Assembly: GCF_000219125.1 (NCBI RefSeq)
Contig: NZ_AFGF01000121.1
Coordinates: 1-59,457, forward strand
Source: Acetonema longum DSM 6540
GTDB taxonomy: Bacteria > Bacillota > Negativicutes > Sporomusales > Acetonemataceae
DNA length: 59,457 nt
Reading direction: 5' to 3'
Shown: positions 45,557-55,224 of the stretch, piece after piece
How positions within the stretch are numbered: the first letter of the stretch is position 1
How the letters are laid out: every line of letters starts with the position of its first letter
Translations under genes and position numbers: made by a program
Notes under the pieces: generated by a model
Database searches by the model: none
What the model was told of the DNA's origin: nothing
What the model saw: the letters and a program-made list of their open reading frames with translations, nothing else

Positions 45557-46366
45557 GTGAGAAAGGGGCCGGTTATTTACGCCTTGTCTGATTCGATCGG
45601 TGAAACTGCCGAATTAGTAGCGCGAGCCACCGCCAGCCAGTTTGAATCCGGTGAAATAGACATTGTACGCGTTCCCTATATTAGCTCCATCGAACAAATC
45701 GAAAATATATTTCAAGCGGCAGCGGGGCAGCCGGCGCTTATCTGTCATACCATTGTTTCGCCGGATTTAAGAGTAGCTCTGGAAAACTTGGCGGACAAGA
45801 TGAGCATCACTACGGTGGATATCATGGGCCCGATGATCGACAGTGTCCAGACAGTGACCGGATTCATCCCCAAATTGAAACCAGGCTTGATTCACCAACT
45901 GGATCAGGAATATTTTAAACGGGTAGAAGCGATTGAATTTGCCGTTAAATATGATGACGGAAAGAATCCCAATGGATTGCTGAAAGCCGATATTGTATTG
46001 ATTGGAGTTTCCCGGACATCCAAGACGCCCTTAAGCATGTATTTGGCCCATAAACGATTCAAGGCAGCTAATGTCCCCCTTGTACCGGAAATATGTCCCC
46101 CGCCGGAATTGTTTGAGATGCCGTCTGACCGGATTGTGGGGCTGGTTCTCAACCCTCTCAAACTCAATGAAATTCGGGCAGAACGGCTGAGGATCATGGG
46201 GCTGGCCCCAGGAGCCAGCTATGCGGCTGTGGACAGAATTATCGAGGAATTGTCCTATGCCAGGTCAGTGATGAACAAAATCGGCTGTCCGATTATCGAT
46301 GTTTCCAATAAAGCTATCGAAGAAACCGCCAATAGCATTATTGAGATCATTCGTTCCAAACGATAG
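45557..46366 (+). CDS. PEP synthase/PPDK regulatory protein (DUF299)
   Basis: A bifunctional kinase/phosphorylase that controls pyruvate phosphate dikinase or PEP synthase by reversible Thr phosphorylation. The 269 residues show the start VIYALSDSIGETAELVARA and the P-loop GVSRTSKTPLS. The GTG at 45557 has GGGAGGA five bases upstream; the frame is open further 5' but lacks family similarity. Equivalent to yqfL near dnaG in Bacillus; which dikinase it regulates is not visible here. Its TAG stop adjoins repeat F. Confidence 0.92.
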   Translation: MRKGPVIYALSDSIGETAELVARATASQFESGEIDIVRVPYISSIEQIENIFQAAAGQPALICHTIVSPDLRVALENLADKMSITTVDIMGPMIDSVQTVTGFIPKLKPGLIHQLDQEYFKRVEAIEFAVKYDDGKNPNGLLKADIVLIGVSRTSKTPLSMYLAHKRFKAANVPLVPEICPPPELFEMPSDRIVGLVLNPLKLNEIRAERLRIMGLAPGASYAAVDRIIEELSYARSVMNKIGCPIIDVSNKAIEETANSIIEIIRSKR

Positions 46367-46430
46367 GCCCATCGGTTGTCCCATAAATCTGCAGTCGTGA
46401 ATCCGCAGACCTTTTTCAACGGTTCCGATT
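46367..46430 (-). repeat. Modular palindromic repeat, copy F (short deletion form)
   Basis: On the minus strand it reads GGAACCGTTGAAAAAGG, then TCTGCGGATTC, then CTGCAGAT. It joins the left terminus to the far right terminus, with both modules and the CATCTGAACC segment lost. It begins at the ppsR stop codon and is inverted, like copy A. Confidence 0.65.
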
Positions 46431-46449
46431 AGCGGGAGGAGACGGTAAC

Positions 46450-47445
46450 ATGACCGTTCGGGAGAAATTTGAACAGAGGGAAGTAGATTTCTTGTCCCCT
46501 TTTGCCACAAAAAGCCGGGATGCAATGCGGGAAATGCCGGAGTCTCCCTGCTTGTTCCGGACTGCTTTTCAGCGTGACCGGGACAGGATTATTCACAGTA
46601 AGTCCTTCCGGCGGCTCAAGCATAAGACCCAGGTCTATATCTCTCCTGGCGATCACTACCGCATGAGGATGACCCATAGTTTGGAAGTAGCCCAGATTTC
46701 CCGTACCGTGGCCAGAGGTCTCGTGCTGAATGAAGATTTGACAGAGGCCATTGCTCTGGGCCACGATGTGGGTCATACTCCGTTTGGTCACTCCGGTGAG
46801 GATGCCTTGCGCGAAGTTTTAGGTCATTTTGATCATAACGAACAAAGCTTACGGGTTCTCGAACATGTGGAGAAAGACGGAGCGGGCCTAAACCTGACGG
46901 TTCAGGTAAAAAACGGCATTCTCAACCATACCGGCAGCCAGAAACCCTTTACGCTGGAAGGTAATATTGTCCGCATTTGCGATCGGGTTGCTTATTTATG
47001 CCATGACTATGATGACGGGATTCGGGCGGGCATGCTGAAAGCACAGGATTTGCCGCAAAATGTCGTCCGGACTTTCGGCGTTCATCCCTCCAGCATGATT
47101 ACGGCCATGGTGGCGGACATGATCACCCAATCGGATGGGGTCAATGAAATACGAATGTCGCAGCCGATTACCGACGCCATGAACGAATTCCGTCACTTTA
47201 TGTTTGAAACGGTGTATCGTTCTCCTCAATTGGAACAGGAACGCAAAAAAGCGAAACATGTTATCAAAAAACTGTTCGAGTATTTTTATACCAACCCCGA
47301 CAAGTTGCCCCGGGAATTTCAGGAACGGATCGAACGCTGGAGCCTTGAAACAATTGTGGTGGATTACGTGGCAGGACTGAGCGACTTGTATGCGATTCAT
47401 CTGTTTAAAAACTTGTTTATCCCGTCTACCTGGGGAGGCAGCTGA
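46450..47445 (+). CDS. dgt: Deoxyguanosinetriphosphate triphosphohydrolase-like protein
   Basis: An HD-domain dNTP triphosphohydrolase that would trim dNTP pools. The HD core is GHDVGHTPFGHSGEDAL (His105, Asp106), preceded by FRRLKHKTQVY and followed by ICDRVAYLCHDYDDGI. The 331 residues place it in the shorter type-2 subfamily. GGGAGGAGA lies upstream of the ATG. It is not part of the Bacillus order at this place but precedes dnaG in several clostridial lineages. Confidence 0.92.
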   Translation: MTVREKFEQREVDFLSPFATKSRDAMREMPESPCLFRTAFQRDRDRIIHSKSFRRLKHKTQVYISPGDHYRMRMTHSLEVAQISRTVARGLVLNEDLTEAIALGHDVGHTPFGHSGEDALREVLGHFDHNEQSLRVLEHVEKDGAGLNLTVQVKNGILNHTGSQKPFTLEGNIVRICDRVAYLCHDYDDGIRAGMLKAQDLPQNVVRTFGVHPSSMITAMVADMITQSDGVNEIRMSQPITDAMNEFRHFMFETVYRSPQLEQERKKAKHVIKKLFEYFYTNPDKLPREFQERIERWSLETIVVDYVAGLSDLYAIHLFKNLFIPSTWGGS

Positions 47446-47646
47446 CGGCAGTTTGTCAAGAAGAAAAGAGGATATTTCTTCTCTTTATTGAATAATAGTC
47501 TTAAAATCCTGAGAATGGATTAAGGGAGCGATTCTTAAAGCAGGATTATGATTAGAATATGTAGAATAAAAACAAAACTTTGCTTTAAAAGCATAAGATG
47601 TCAGGCGGATCAACTGAGGTTCCATAAGCAGGATCATAGGTGAAAT
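47446..47646 (+). other. Spacer between dgt and dnaG
   Basis: A weak hairpin AGAAGAAA/TTTCTTCT at 47459-47481 followed by CTTTATT may end the dgt transcript. The remaining AT-rich 150 bp should hold the dnaG-rpoD promoter, but I see no convincing -35/-10 pair. Confidence 0.35.
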
Positions 47647-49443
47647 ATGAAAGAGCAGTATGATCATGACTTTATCGACAGGTTGCGCGCAGAGTGTGAT
47701 ATTGTCGCCGTTATATCCGACTACGTATCGCTGCAAAAAAAAGGGAGAAATTATTGGGGTTGCTGTCCATTTCATCAGGAAAAAACACCATCTTTTTCTG
47801 TTGCGGCAGAAAAAGGTTTTTTCTATTGCTTTGGCTGCCAGACCGGGGGAGATATTTTTTATTTTTTAATGAAAGTTGAACAAATATCCTTTATTGATGC
47901 AGTAAAACTCCTGGCGCAAAAAATGAATATTTCTCTGCCGGAAAGACAACAATCAGAATACGATAAACAGCGTGCCCGGGAATTGGCTATTTTGTACCGG
48001 GTCAACGAACTGGCCGGGAATTTTTTTCACGCTTGCCTTACTAAAACAGCTCATGGCAAGCAGGCGTTAGAGTATTTAAGCAATCGGGGCATCGATCAGA
48101 ACGTTATCCGTGAATTCCAGCTAGGCTATGCCCCCCCGCAGTGGGATAAATTATCTCAAGCTTTAAGGCAGCGCGGGGTGCTGGAAGAACATCTCCTGCA
48201 GGCAGGACTGGCAGTCAGCCGGTCCCAAGGCGGAGTCTATGACCGGTTCCGCCAGCGAATCATGTTTCCCATCAGGGATGTCCGGGGACGTATCATAGCT
48301 TTCGGCGGCAGAGTTTTGGAAAAGAGTCAGCCTAAATATCTTAACAGCCCGGATACAATACTGTTCAATAAACGAAACGTATTGTACGGATTCCACAACT
48401 CCTATAAATACATCAAAGAAACCGGCCAAGCCATCGTTGTGGAGGGATATTTGGACCTGATAACAGCGTACAGCGCCGGCGTAAAAAACATTGTTGCATC
48501 GCTGGGGACGGCGTTTACGCAGGAACAGGCCAAACAGCTCCTGAAGCTGGGACAAGAAATCGTTTTTGCCTACGACAGCGATGCGGCGGGGCAGAATGCC
48601 ACATTGCGGGCTTTGACTATTGTCCGCAGATTAGGAGCCAAGATAAGGATTGTGTCCTTACCGGACGGTAAAGATCCGGATGAATACATTCGCAAACACG
48701 GCGTGGATGAATTCCGCGGTCAGGTTACGAATGCTTTACTGCTCATGGATTATCAAATGAAGCGGGTTTTAGAGGCTGTCGATACTGCCAGCCTGGAAGG
48801 AAAAATAGCGGCTGTATCGCAAATCGTTCCGGTTTTAGCGGATTTGGACAATGCTGTGGAAATGAACGGCTATATTTCCCGCTTATCCGAGATACTGGCA
48901 ATTGATGAAACGGCGATTCGCAGTGAACTATCAAAATATTTACGTCTCAGCAAAAAGGATAAAAATGTAATTCCTGGGCAGACTAGTAGTGTTCATCTGG
49001 TTTCAAGCCCTGTAAACAATGCGTCTTCGACGGCGGAAAAGCAGCTGATCCGGTTAATGCTGGATGATCCGGGGTTAATTCCTCAGATACAGCCCCGATT
49101 ACTGCCGGAAGATTTTCAGCATCCGCATCGCTGGGAGCTGATCCAGCTGCTGGTTGATGCTTATAATAAGGGAGAGAATCTTCCCACTGTCTTAACGCCG
49201 CTTTTGAGTGAACAGGCTCATATAGAATTATCCGGCATCATGGTGATGGAGTCTAAGGTGGACGACCCGTTGCGTATAGCCGATGATTGCCTGAGATTTT
49301 TGCGCCTTTCCCGATTAAAAGACCTGTATGAAAAACATCGATTGCAGGCAATTGAATTCGAGCGTATAGGAGATAGTCGCTCTCTGCAGGAATTAGCAGA
49401 AAGTCAGCGAATTAAAGATGAAATTAGCAAACTGTATCAATAA
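47647..49443 (+). CDS. dnaG: DNA primase
   Basis: Makes RNA primers at the replication fork. The CHC2 zinc finger (Cys40, His43, Cys61, Cys64) is in the first 65 residues. The catalytic core and Toprim domain follow, with [15 protein letters not shown] and the acidic [11 protein letters not shown]-terminal DnaB-binding helical domain ends the 598 residues. AGGTGA precedes the ATG. It is followed by rpoD after 56 bp, the classical macromolecular synthesis operon without rpsU, which is elsewhere here. Confidence 0.97.
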   Translation: MKEQYDHDFIDRLRAECDIVAVISDYVSLQKKGRNYWGCCPFHQEKTPSFSVAAEKGFFYCFGCQTGGDIFYFLMKVEQISFIDAVKLLAQKMNISLPERQQSEYDKQRARELAILYRVNELAGNFFHACLTKTAHGKQALEYLSNRGIDQNVIREFQLGYAPPQWDKLSQALRQRGVLEEHLLQAGLAVSRSQGGVYDRFRQRIMFPIRDVRGRIIAFGGRVLEKSQPKYLNSPDTILFNKRNVLYGFHNSYKYIKETGQAIVVEGYLDLITAYSAGVKNIVASLGTAFTQEQAKQLLKLGQEIVFAYDSDAAGQNATLRALTIVRRLGAKIRIVSLPDGKDPDEYIRKHGVDEFRGQVTNALLLMDYQMKRVLEAVDTASLEGKIAAVSQIVPVLADLDNAVEMNGYISRLSEILAIDETAIRSELSKYLRLSKKDKNVIPGQTSSVHLVSSPVNNASSTAEKQLIRLMLDDPGLIPQIQPRLLPEDFQHPHRWELIQLLVDAYNKGENLPTVLTPLLSEQAHIELSGIMVMESKVDDPLRIADDCLRFLRLSRLKDLYEKHRLQAIEFERIGDSRSLQELAESQRIKDEISKLYQ

Positions 49444-49499
49444 CGAGACACACCTTAACTTTATTAAATACGGGGATCCTGCTGTGGAGGGGGGATATT

Positions 49500-51605
49500 A
49501 TGACAGAAAAGAAAAATCTACCGACTGAGCATGTTAATGAACTTTTGCATAAAGGTAAAAAACGGGGCGGTGTACTTACCTACTCCGAAATAATGGATAC
49601 CTTCCAGGGCGAGGATTTGTCTCCTGACGAAATAGACGATATGTACGAAATGTTCACGACCAAAGGGATTGAAATTGTGGATGAAGTCCCGGATATGGAA
49701 AATATCGAGGGACCGGATATCGCGGAAATTGAATCTGCGCCTGAAGAAGTAGATCTTGACCTGAGTATTCCTGAAGGGATCAGCATTGATGATCCGGTCC
49801 GGATGTACCTGAAGGAAATCGGACGGGTCTCTTTGCTTACGGCCGTAGATGAAATAAAACTGGCTAAGAGGATGGGCAAAGGCAACGAAGCCAGACGATT
49901 GGCCAATGAACGGTCGGCGGAAGTGGAAGTGGGCGATACCGAGTACCTTTTGGAATTCCTCACTCGCCGCGGCAAAGAGCGGGGAGGAAAGCTTACCGCC
50001 AAAGAAGTGCGTAATTACTATCGGCTGGCTCAACTGGAAGAGGATGAAATGCAGCAGGTGGACGCCGGTTTGGAGACGGCTGGTGTCAAAGTCATTGAGA
50101 CCAACATTCTTGATACTTTGATTCTGCGGGCCAAGCAATCAGGCGGACATATCGAAGACGGCGAGATCCGGATAGGATGTCATTTTGCTGAACTTACCCA
50201 GGAAGAAATGGATATAGTTTATAAACGGCTGTCAGCCGCTAATATCCATATAGATAACGGAAATCCGGCAGAGCAGGTAAAACAGAGGTTATCCTTTGTC
50301 AAACATTATCTGGCGCAGGAAGAAACGCTGGGTTCTTTACGTGATAGCAGTAAGGTATTCCGGTCCTTAGTGGGGTTTATCACAAAATCCGGCAAGCCAA
50401 CGGTTGAATTCGTCCAAAAAAATATGCGCGAATTAACCCAGGAAGAAGTTAAATCGCTAATGAAGGTTCTGGCTGCGGAAAAACTCGAAGTTCCCGAACT
50501 GGGTCGAACCTGGGATACGGGATCTAATGAATCCTTGCTGGATCAGGCGGTTACGACTGCTTTACAGGATGCCGGGGGGATGCTCCAGGGACTGATCAAG
50601 CTGGCCTATCAGCGATTTGCCAAACTGACGCTGGAAGAAGTGGAAGAAGTCGTAAAACGGGCTCAGCTTACGCCTAAAGGGTTTTCCGCCGTAACCGAAG
50701 GTTTGGATCAAGCCGGGGTGGAAATTCTTGACGGCAGCTATCTGTCGCTGATCCAGCGAATGTTGGCTGAATGTCATATTCTATGCGCCCGGTGCGATGC
50801 TGTCGCTCCGGAAGTTGCCGGAGAAATCGACGAATACATTTCCCGTTTGGATGTATTGACGCATAAATATATCGAACAGGGAGAGATGGCGAAAAGATCC
50901 CTGTCGGAAGCCAATCTTCGTCTGGTGGTCAGCATCGCTAAGCGCTATGTGGGCCGGGGGATGCTGTTCCTGGATTTAATTCAGGAGGGCAACCTGGGAC
51001 TGATTAAGGCTGTTGAAAAGTTCGATTATAATAAAGGCTATAAGTTCAGCACCTACGCAACCTGGTGGATTCGTCAGGCTATTACCAGAGCCATAGCCGA
51101 CCAGGCAAGGACCATTCGCATTCCTGTTCACATGGTGGAAACGATCAATAAACTGATCCGGGTATCCCGTCAATTGCTGCAGGAACTGGGCCGTGAGCCA
51201 GTTCCGGAAGAGATCGCCCGGGCCATGGATATCAGCGTGGAACGTGTGCGGGAGATCATGAAGATTGCCCAAGAGCCTGTTTCACTGGAGACTCCTATTG
51301 GAGAGGAAGAAGATTCTCATCTGGGAGATTTCATTGAAGATCAGGATGCGCCGGCGCCGGCGGAGGCGGCTTCCTTCATGTTGCTCAAGGAACAGCTGGA
51401 GGAAGTGCTGGAGACTCTGACTCCCAGGGAAGAAAAAGTTCTTCGGCTGCGTTTCGGACTGGATGACGGACGCGCCCGCACCCTGGAGGAAGTAGGACAG
51501 CATTTCGGCGTGACCCGCGAACGGATCCGTCAGATTGAGGCTAAAGCCCTGCGCAAACTGCGCCATCCCAGCAGGAGCAAGAAACTGAAGGACTTTTTAG
51601 AGTAA
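49500..51605 (+). CDS. rpoD: RNA polymerase sigma factor RpoD with a repeat-rich insertion
   Basis: The primary sigma factor, here 701 residues against about 370-380 for SigA of Bacillus. Region 1.1 is at residues 11-62 and region 1.2 ([17 protein letters not shown]) at 97-137. Region 2 starts near 454 and contains the conserved [20 protein letters not shown], the DNA-melting [12 protein letters not shown] and later region 3. Region 4 ends with the helix-turn-helix [18 protein letters not shown]. Between 1.2 and 2, residues about 140-452 hold at least four units resembling region 1.1. The core is intact, so it should be the housekeeping sigma. Stop is TAA, followed by repeat C. Confidence 0.96.
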   Translation: MTEKKNLPTEHVNELLHKGKKRGGVLTYSEIMDTFQGEDLSPDEIDDMYEMFTTKGIEIVDEVPDMENIEGPDIAEIESAPEEVDLDLSIPEGISIDDPVRMYLKEIGRVSLLTAVDEIKLAKRMGKGNEARRLANERSAEVEVGDTEYLLEFLTRRGKERGGKLTAKEVRNYYRLAQLEEDEMQQVDAGLETAGVKVIETNILDTLILRAKQSGGHIEDGEIRIGCHFAELTQEEMDIVYKRLSAANIHIDNGNPAEQVKQRLSFVKHYLAQEETLGSLRDSSKVFRSLVGFITKSGKPTVEFVQKNMRELTQEEVKSLMKVLAAEKLEVPELGRTWDTGSNESLLDQAVTTALQDAGGMLQGLIKLAYQRFAKLTLEEVEEVVKRAQLTPKGFSAVTEGLDQAGVEILDGSYLSLIQRMLAECHILCARCDAVAPEVAGEIDEYISRLDVLTHKYIEQGEMAKRSLSEANLRLVVSIAKRYVGRGMLFLDLIQEGNLGLIKAVEKFDYNKGYKFSTYATWWIRQAITRAIADQARTIRIPVHMVETINKLIRVSRQLLQELGREPVPEEIARAMDISVERVREIMKIAQEPVSLETPIGEEEDSHLGDFIEDQDAPAPAEAASFMLLKEQLEEVLETLTPREEKVLRLRFGLDDGRARTLEEVGQHFGVTRERIRQIEAKALRKLRHPSRSKKLKDFLE

Positions 51606-51880
51606 CCAGGGGATCGGCCCATCTACGTCGTTGCTCCTGCGGGCGCGCCATTCATGCTGCGCATCTTTCTAGTATCGACGCACCTTTCTGAAGGTACAAT
51701 CTCACGCGCATCCTCGTGTGCTATCATAATTTGTGACTTTTCGGGAGAGCGGTAGTAGCGGATGGTTTCTCATACGCCGAAAAGTCACCTGCATTTTTCA
51801 GTATGGCAACGCAGGCGTTGCTCTTACCTGGTATCTGGACCCTTTGAGCGGTCCCAGATTCGAGGAAATAGATTGATCTC
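51605..51880 (+). repeat. Modular palindromic repeat, copy C (both modules)
   Basis: It starts directly after the rpoD stop (CCAGGGGATCGGCCCATCT). The arm CTCCTGCGGGCGCG .. GCATCCTCGTG follows, then the inner module with stem GACTTTTCGG/CCGAAAAGTC. The hairpin GCAACGC-AG-GCGTTGC comes next, and the element ends CCTTTGAGCGGTCCCAGATTC. The far right terminus is degraded. It fills the space before the tRNA promoter. Confidence 0.8.
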
Positions 51881-51907
51881 CGCGAAGGTCTGAAAATAAA
51901 AAAAGTC

Positions 51908-51937
51908 TTGACGTAACATATATCGATGTTATATAAT
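51908..51937 (+). promoter_or_regulatory. Sigma-A promoter of the tRNA cluster
   Basis: TTGACG (51908-51913) and consensus TATAAT (51932-51937) are 18 bp apart, about 19 bp before tRNA-Asn. The spacer contains an AACAT/ATGTT inverted pair. Confidence 0.8.
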
Positions 51938-51955
51938 ATATTTCGTTGACGTTAT

Positions 51956-52030
51956 TCCTCGATAGCTCAATGGTAGAGCACTCGGCTGTTAACCGAGTGG
52001 TTGTAGGTTCGAGTCCTACTCGAGGAGCCA
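51956..52030 (+). tRNA. tRNA-Asn (GTT), second copy
   Basis: Identical over all 75 bases to the tRNA at 5-79, with encoded CCA. It is first in a three-tRNA cluster. Confidence 0.97.
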
Positions 52031-52080
52031 ATTCCGTTTTTACAACAGGCTTTCTTCGGAAAACCTGTTTTCACATCTGT

Positions 52081-52155
52081 GGGCCTATAGCTCAGCGGTA
52101 GAGCAGCCGGCTCATAACCGGCTGGTCCCTGGTTCGATCCCAGGTGGGCCCACCA
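52081..52155 (+). tRNA. tRNA with CAT anticodon (Met elongator or Ile2)
   Basis: Acceptor GGGCCTA pairs with TGGGCCC, the anticodon loop is CTCATAA and CCA is encoded. It is not an initiator tRNA, because the first base pair is G-C. Whether C34 is modified to lysidine (Ile2) cannot be told by eye. Confidence 0.93.
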
Positions 52156-52165
52156 TATTGTATAT

Positions 52166-52240
52166 GGCCCGTTGGTCAAGTGGTTAAGACACCGCCCTTT
52201 CACGGCGAGAACGGGGGTTCGAATCCCCCACGGGTCACCA
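52166..52240 (+). tRNA. tRNA-Glu (TTC)
   Basis: Acceptor GGCCCGT pairs with ACGGGTC, the anticodon loop is CTTTCAC with TTC, and CCA is encoded. Confidence 0.96.
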
Positions 52241-52252
52241 TATCTGTCGTAT

Positions 52253-52280
52253 AAACCGGAGTTGTTAACTCCGGTTTTTC
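52253..52280 (+). terminator. Terminator of the tRNA cluster
   Basis: A perfect 11-base stem AAACCGGAGTT/AACTCCGGTTT with a three-base loop is followed by a T-run. Confidence 0.88.
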
Positions 52281-52373
52281 TATTTGATTCTTAAAAAGGA
52301 TTTTTTGTCTTTTTAGAGGAATACTGGATAATGAGATATGGAATTAGATTAAGAGGATAGGAGTCGTTGGGGT

Positions 52374-53063
52374 TTGAAACTGAGAGAGCGCCTCGCAGCC
52401 ATTGCTTCCATGGTGCCGGAGCAGGCCCGGATCGCCGATATTGGGACCGACCATGCCTACCTGCCGATTTATCTGGTCAGCAGTAACCGGATATCTTATG
52501 CTGTCGCCAGTGACGTACATTCAGGGCCTTACCAGACTGCATTGGAAGCAGTGTGTTTGGCTGGCTTATCCCAGCAAATTTCTGTCCGGTTTGGCGACGG
52601 ATTAGCAGTATTGTCGCCGGGTGAGGTGGATGTGGTCGTAATTGCCGGCATGGGGGGCGGCAGTATGATTTCAATTTTGGAAGCCGACATTACGCTAGTG
52701 CGGCAATTAAACCACCTCATTCTGCAGCCCATGGTCGACGCACCCCTGCTGCGGCGCTGGCTGCAGGAACATGGCTTGGCGATTGTGAATGAAGAGCTGG
52801 TAGCGGAAGAAGATCGACTGTATGAGATCATTGCGGCTCAGCCTGGCATCGCTCAACTCCTGGGAGCGACGGAATATGAGATCGGTCCGGTTCTTTGGCA
52901 AAAACGCCACTCTTTGTTAAAGCCTTATTTACGGCAGCGGATCAAACATGACCGGCGCATTCTCGCCCAATTATCCCAGAGCAGGCAAATGGCTGCTGCA
53001 GACAAAATAACGGAATATGAAAATAAAGTTCGCATGTTGGAGGAAGCATATCAATGCCTGTAA
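52374..53063 (+). CDS. trmK: tRNA (adenine-22-N1) methyltransferase TrmK
   Basis: SAM-dependent enzyme that makes m1A22 in tRNA. The 229 residues have the Rossmann motif IADIGTDHAYLPIYL, the VVIAGMGGGSM segment and a C-terminal coiled-coil helix (RRILAQLSQSRQ onward). The start is TTG at 52374 with AGGAG about ten bases upstream. It overlaps yqfO by ten bases, the conserved pair after rpoD. Confidence 0.93.
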   Translation: MKLRERLAAIASMVPEQARIADIGTDHAYLPIYLVSSNRISYAVASDVHSGPYQTALEAVCLAGLSQQISVRFGDGLAVLSPGEVDVVVIAGMGGGSMISILEADITLVRQLNHLILQPMVDAPLLRRWLQEHGLAIVNEELVAEEDRLYEIIAAQPGIAQLLGATEYEIGPVLWQKRHSLLKPYLRQRIKHDRRILAQLSQSRQMAAADKITEYENKVRMLEEAYQCL

Positions 53064-54163
53064 TTTGTTCTGAAATCATTGAACTTATGGAAGAAATCGC
53101 GCCGTCCCAGTATGCAGAGGAGTGGGACAATGTGGGGCTTTTGGTTGGCGACCCGCGACAGGTTATTCACAAAATCATGGTGGCGCTGGACGTGACTCCC
53201 CAGGTCCTCGAAAGTGCAATCGAACAGGGCGCTCAACTGATTATATCCCACCATCCGCCGCTGTTTAAAGCGATCAAGCAGCTTCGCGGCGATTTACCGG
53301 GGACAAAGACTCTTTGCCGTCTGGTTCAGAATGATATTGCCGTTTATGCCGCTCATACCACACTGGACGCAGCGCCGGACGGAGTGAATGACGTTTTAGC
53401 CGGCAAGCTGGGTCTGGAACATTGTGAGGCTCTTAGTAATAATAAGGAGATCCTTTATAAATTAGCGGTATGTGTGCCGGAATCTCATACTTCACAAGTG
53501 TGGGAAGCCATTGCGGCAACCGGGGCGGGACATATCGGAAACTATAGTCATTGTTCCTTCCAGATCCATGGGACAGGAACCTTTAAGCCACTGCCCGGCA
53601 CCCAGCCCTTTATCGGCGAGCCGGGGAAAATAGAGTCTGTGGCTGAATGCCGACTGGAGACAGTTTTTCCCGCCCGGCTGCGGTCAAACGTGCTGAAAGC
53701 CATGCTCAATGCCCATCCCTATGAAGAGGTGGCCTATGATTTATATTGTCTGGCCAACGAACAGGCCGGAGGCTTGGGTAGAATCGGAACGTTAGCAAAA
53801 CCGGTTCCTTTATCGGAATTTGCCGCACAGGTAAAACAGGCCTTGGCGGCAGCGGCGGTAAAAGTAGCCGGTCTCTCTGACAAAACGGTGTACAAGGTTG
53901 CCATTTGCGGCGGCAGCGGTGCCAGCCTGCTGACCCAAGCAGTACAGGCCGGCGCTGACGTACTGGTAACCGGAGATGTGGATTATCATGACGCTCTGAC
54001 AGCCCTGGAGCAGGGGGCAGCGGTAATTGACGCCGGCCACTTTGGGACCGAGTATCCGGTGGTAGAGGATCTGACCGGAAGATTACGCCGGCTGGCCCAT
54101 GAAAAGAAATGGGATGTACAAATCGTACCGGCTGTCCAAAACGATATTTTTACATATGTTTGA
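53054..54163 (+). CDS. yqfO: Nif3-like dinuclear metal-centre protein
   Basis: A toroid-forming Nif3/DUF34 protein, sometimes annotated GTP cyclohydrolase I type 2; true function uncertain. The 369 residues show metal-binding ISHHPPLFKA and AAHTTLDAAPDGVND. A PII-like insert occupies about residues 130-240, and the second metal half is TGDVDYHDALTALEQGAAVIDAGHFGTE. GGAGGAAG precedes the ATG, inside the end of trmK. Confidence 0.93.
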   Translation: MPVICSEIIELMEEIAPSQYAEEWDNVGLLVGDPRQVIHKIMVALDVTPQVLESAIEQGAQLIISHHPPLFKAIKQLRGDLPGTKTLCRLVQNDIAVYAAHTTLDAAPDGVNDVLAGKLGLEHCEALSNNKEILYKLAVCVPESHTSQVWEAIAATGAGHIGNYSHCSFQIHGTGTFKPLPGTQPFIGEPGKIESVAECRLETVFPARLRSNVLKAMLNAHPYEEVAYDLYCLANEQAGGLGRIGTLAKPVPLSEFAAQVKQALAAAAVKVAGLSDKTVYKVAICGGSGASLLTQAVQAGADVLVTGDVDYHDALTALEQGAAVIDAGHFGTEYPVVEDLTGRLRRLAHEKKWDVQIVPAVQNDIFTYV

Positions 54164-54220
54164 TTGTGATTAAATGAATTTTTGCCGGTTTGCGGCATGT
54201 TATGGGAGTGGCGGACTTTT

Positions 54221-55159
54221 ATGTTAATGAGCTATCGAATGGGCGACGAAATACAACATTGCGTTATACTGCGCGTGCAGAAAACCGGAGCATCTTCTAA
54301 TGGGGGGGTATTCGCCCGTGGCAGCCTGCAGGACAACAGCGGGACCTTAAACTTTATTTGCTTTGAACGGGAAACCGTGGATTTTTTAAAAAGCCTGCCT
54401 AATGTCAGTGCCATACGGATTCACGGCGTCTTACAAGCCGATCGTTACGCCAATGAGGGAACGCTGCAAGTGGTGATATCAAAAGCTGAGCACCCGGCCA
54501 AAGAGGATTCGCTGGAGCATCTGCTCCCCTACAGCCCCAAAGATCTAAACCAATACAAACAATATCTGGAGGAATTGCTTGTAGGGATTGCCAAACCCCA
54601 TTTGAAATCTCTGCTGCGTACGATTTTATCCGGTGTACTTTATGAAAAATATGTAGTTCATTCAGCGGCTATGCGGCTTCATCACGCCTACGTGGGAGGT
54701 CTGCTGGAACATTCCGTGGATGTGGCTAAACTGGCCAAAGTCATTGCCCTGGAAATCGGCAATATCGATGTGGATTTGGTAGTGGCGGGAGGTTTGCTGC
54801 ATGATATTGGCAAACTGCATGAAATATCCCCGGCTCTTGGTTTTGAGTATACCGAAAAAGGCAAATTATTAGGCCATTTATCACTGGGAACCATGATGTT
54901 GAACCGGTTCATCTCCCAAGAGAAGGATTTTCCCCAGGAGGACGCCCTGTGTCTCCTGCATATTTTGTTGTCTCATCACGGCAGTCAGGACAAAGGGTCG
55001 CCAGTGGCCTGCGCCACGAAAGAGAGTTTTGTGGTACACTACGCGGATGAATTGAATGCCATCATGACTCAATTTGATGTGTCCGATGACCGGTCCAATT
55101 GGCAGTACAGCAAGATGTTGAACCGGTATCTTAGAGTCACCTCGCAAGAGAAAACTTGA
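54221..55159 (+). CDS. YhaM-type 3'-5' exoribonuclease
   Basis: A predicted RNase with an N-terminal OB-fold (about residues 8-100, SLQDNSGTLNFICFE) and a C-terminal HD domain. Seen are AAMRLHHAYVGGLLEHSV, LLHDIGKLHE (His194, Asp195) and LLSHHG. The length of 312 residues matches YhaM. The start at 54221 is used because GGGAGTGG lies nine bases upstream; 54227 is possible. It is 57 bp after yqfO. Confidence 0.9.
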   Translation: MLMSYRMGDEIQHCVILRVQKTGASSNGGVFARGSLQDNSGTLNFICFERETVDFLKSLPNVSAIRIHGVLQADRYANEGTLQVVISKAEHPAKEDSLEHLLPYSPKDLNQYKQYLEELLVGIAKPHLKSLLRTILSGVLYEKYVVHSAAMRLHHAYVGGLLEHSVDVAKLAKVIALEIGNIDVDLVVAGGLLHDIGKLHEISPALGFEYTEKGKLLGHLSLGTMMLNRFISQEKDFPQEDALCLLHILLSHHGSQDKGSPVACATKESFVVHYADELNAIMTQFDVSDDRSNWQYSKMLNRYLRVTSQEKT

Positions 55160-55224
55160 AATGGAATAAAATGGGCAGTATCATGGAGATAATGAAACAA
55201 TGGAATAGCAGGAGGGGAATCAAA

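Noticed and set aside
51798-52203. Minus-strand reading frames with sequences like VGLEPTTTRLTAE and LPLSYRPTDV.
   Set aside because: They are antisense to the tRNA cluster; such translated tRNA complements are a well-known annotation artefact.
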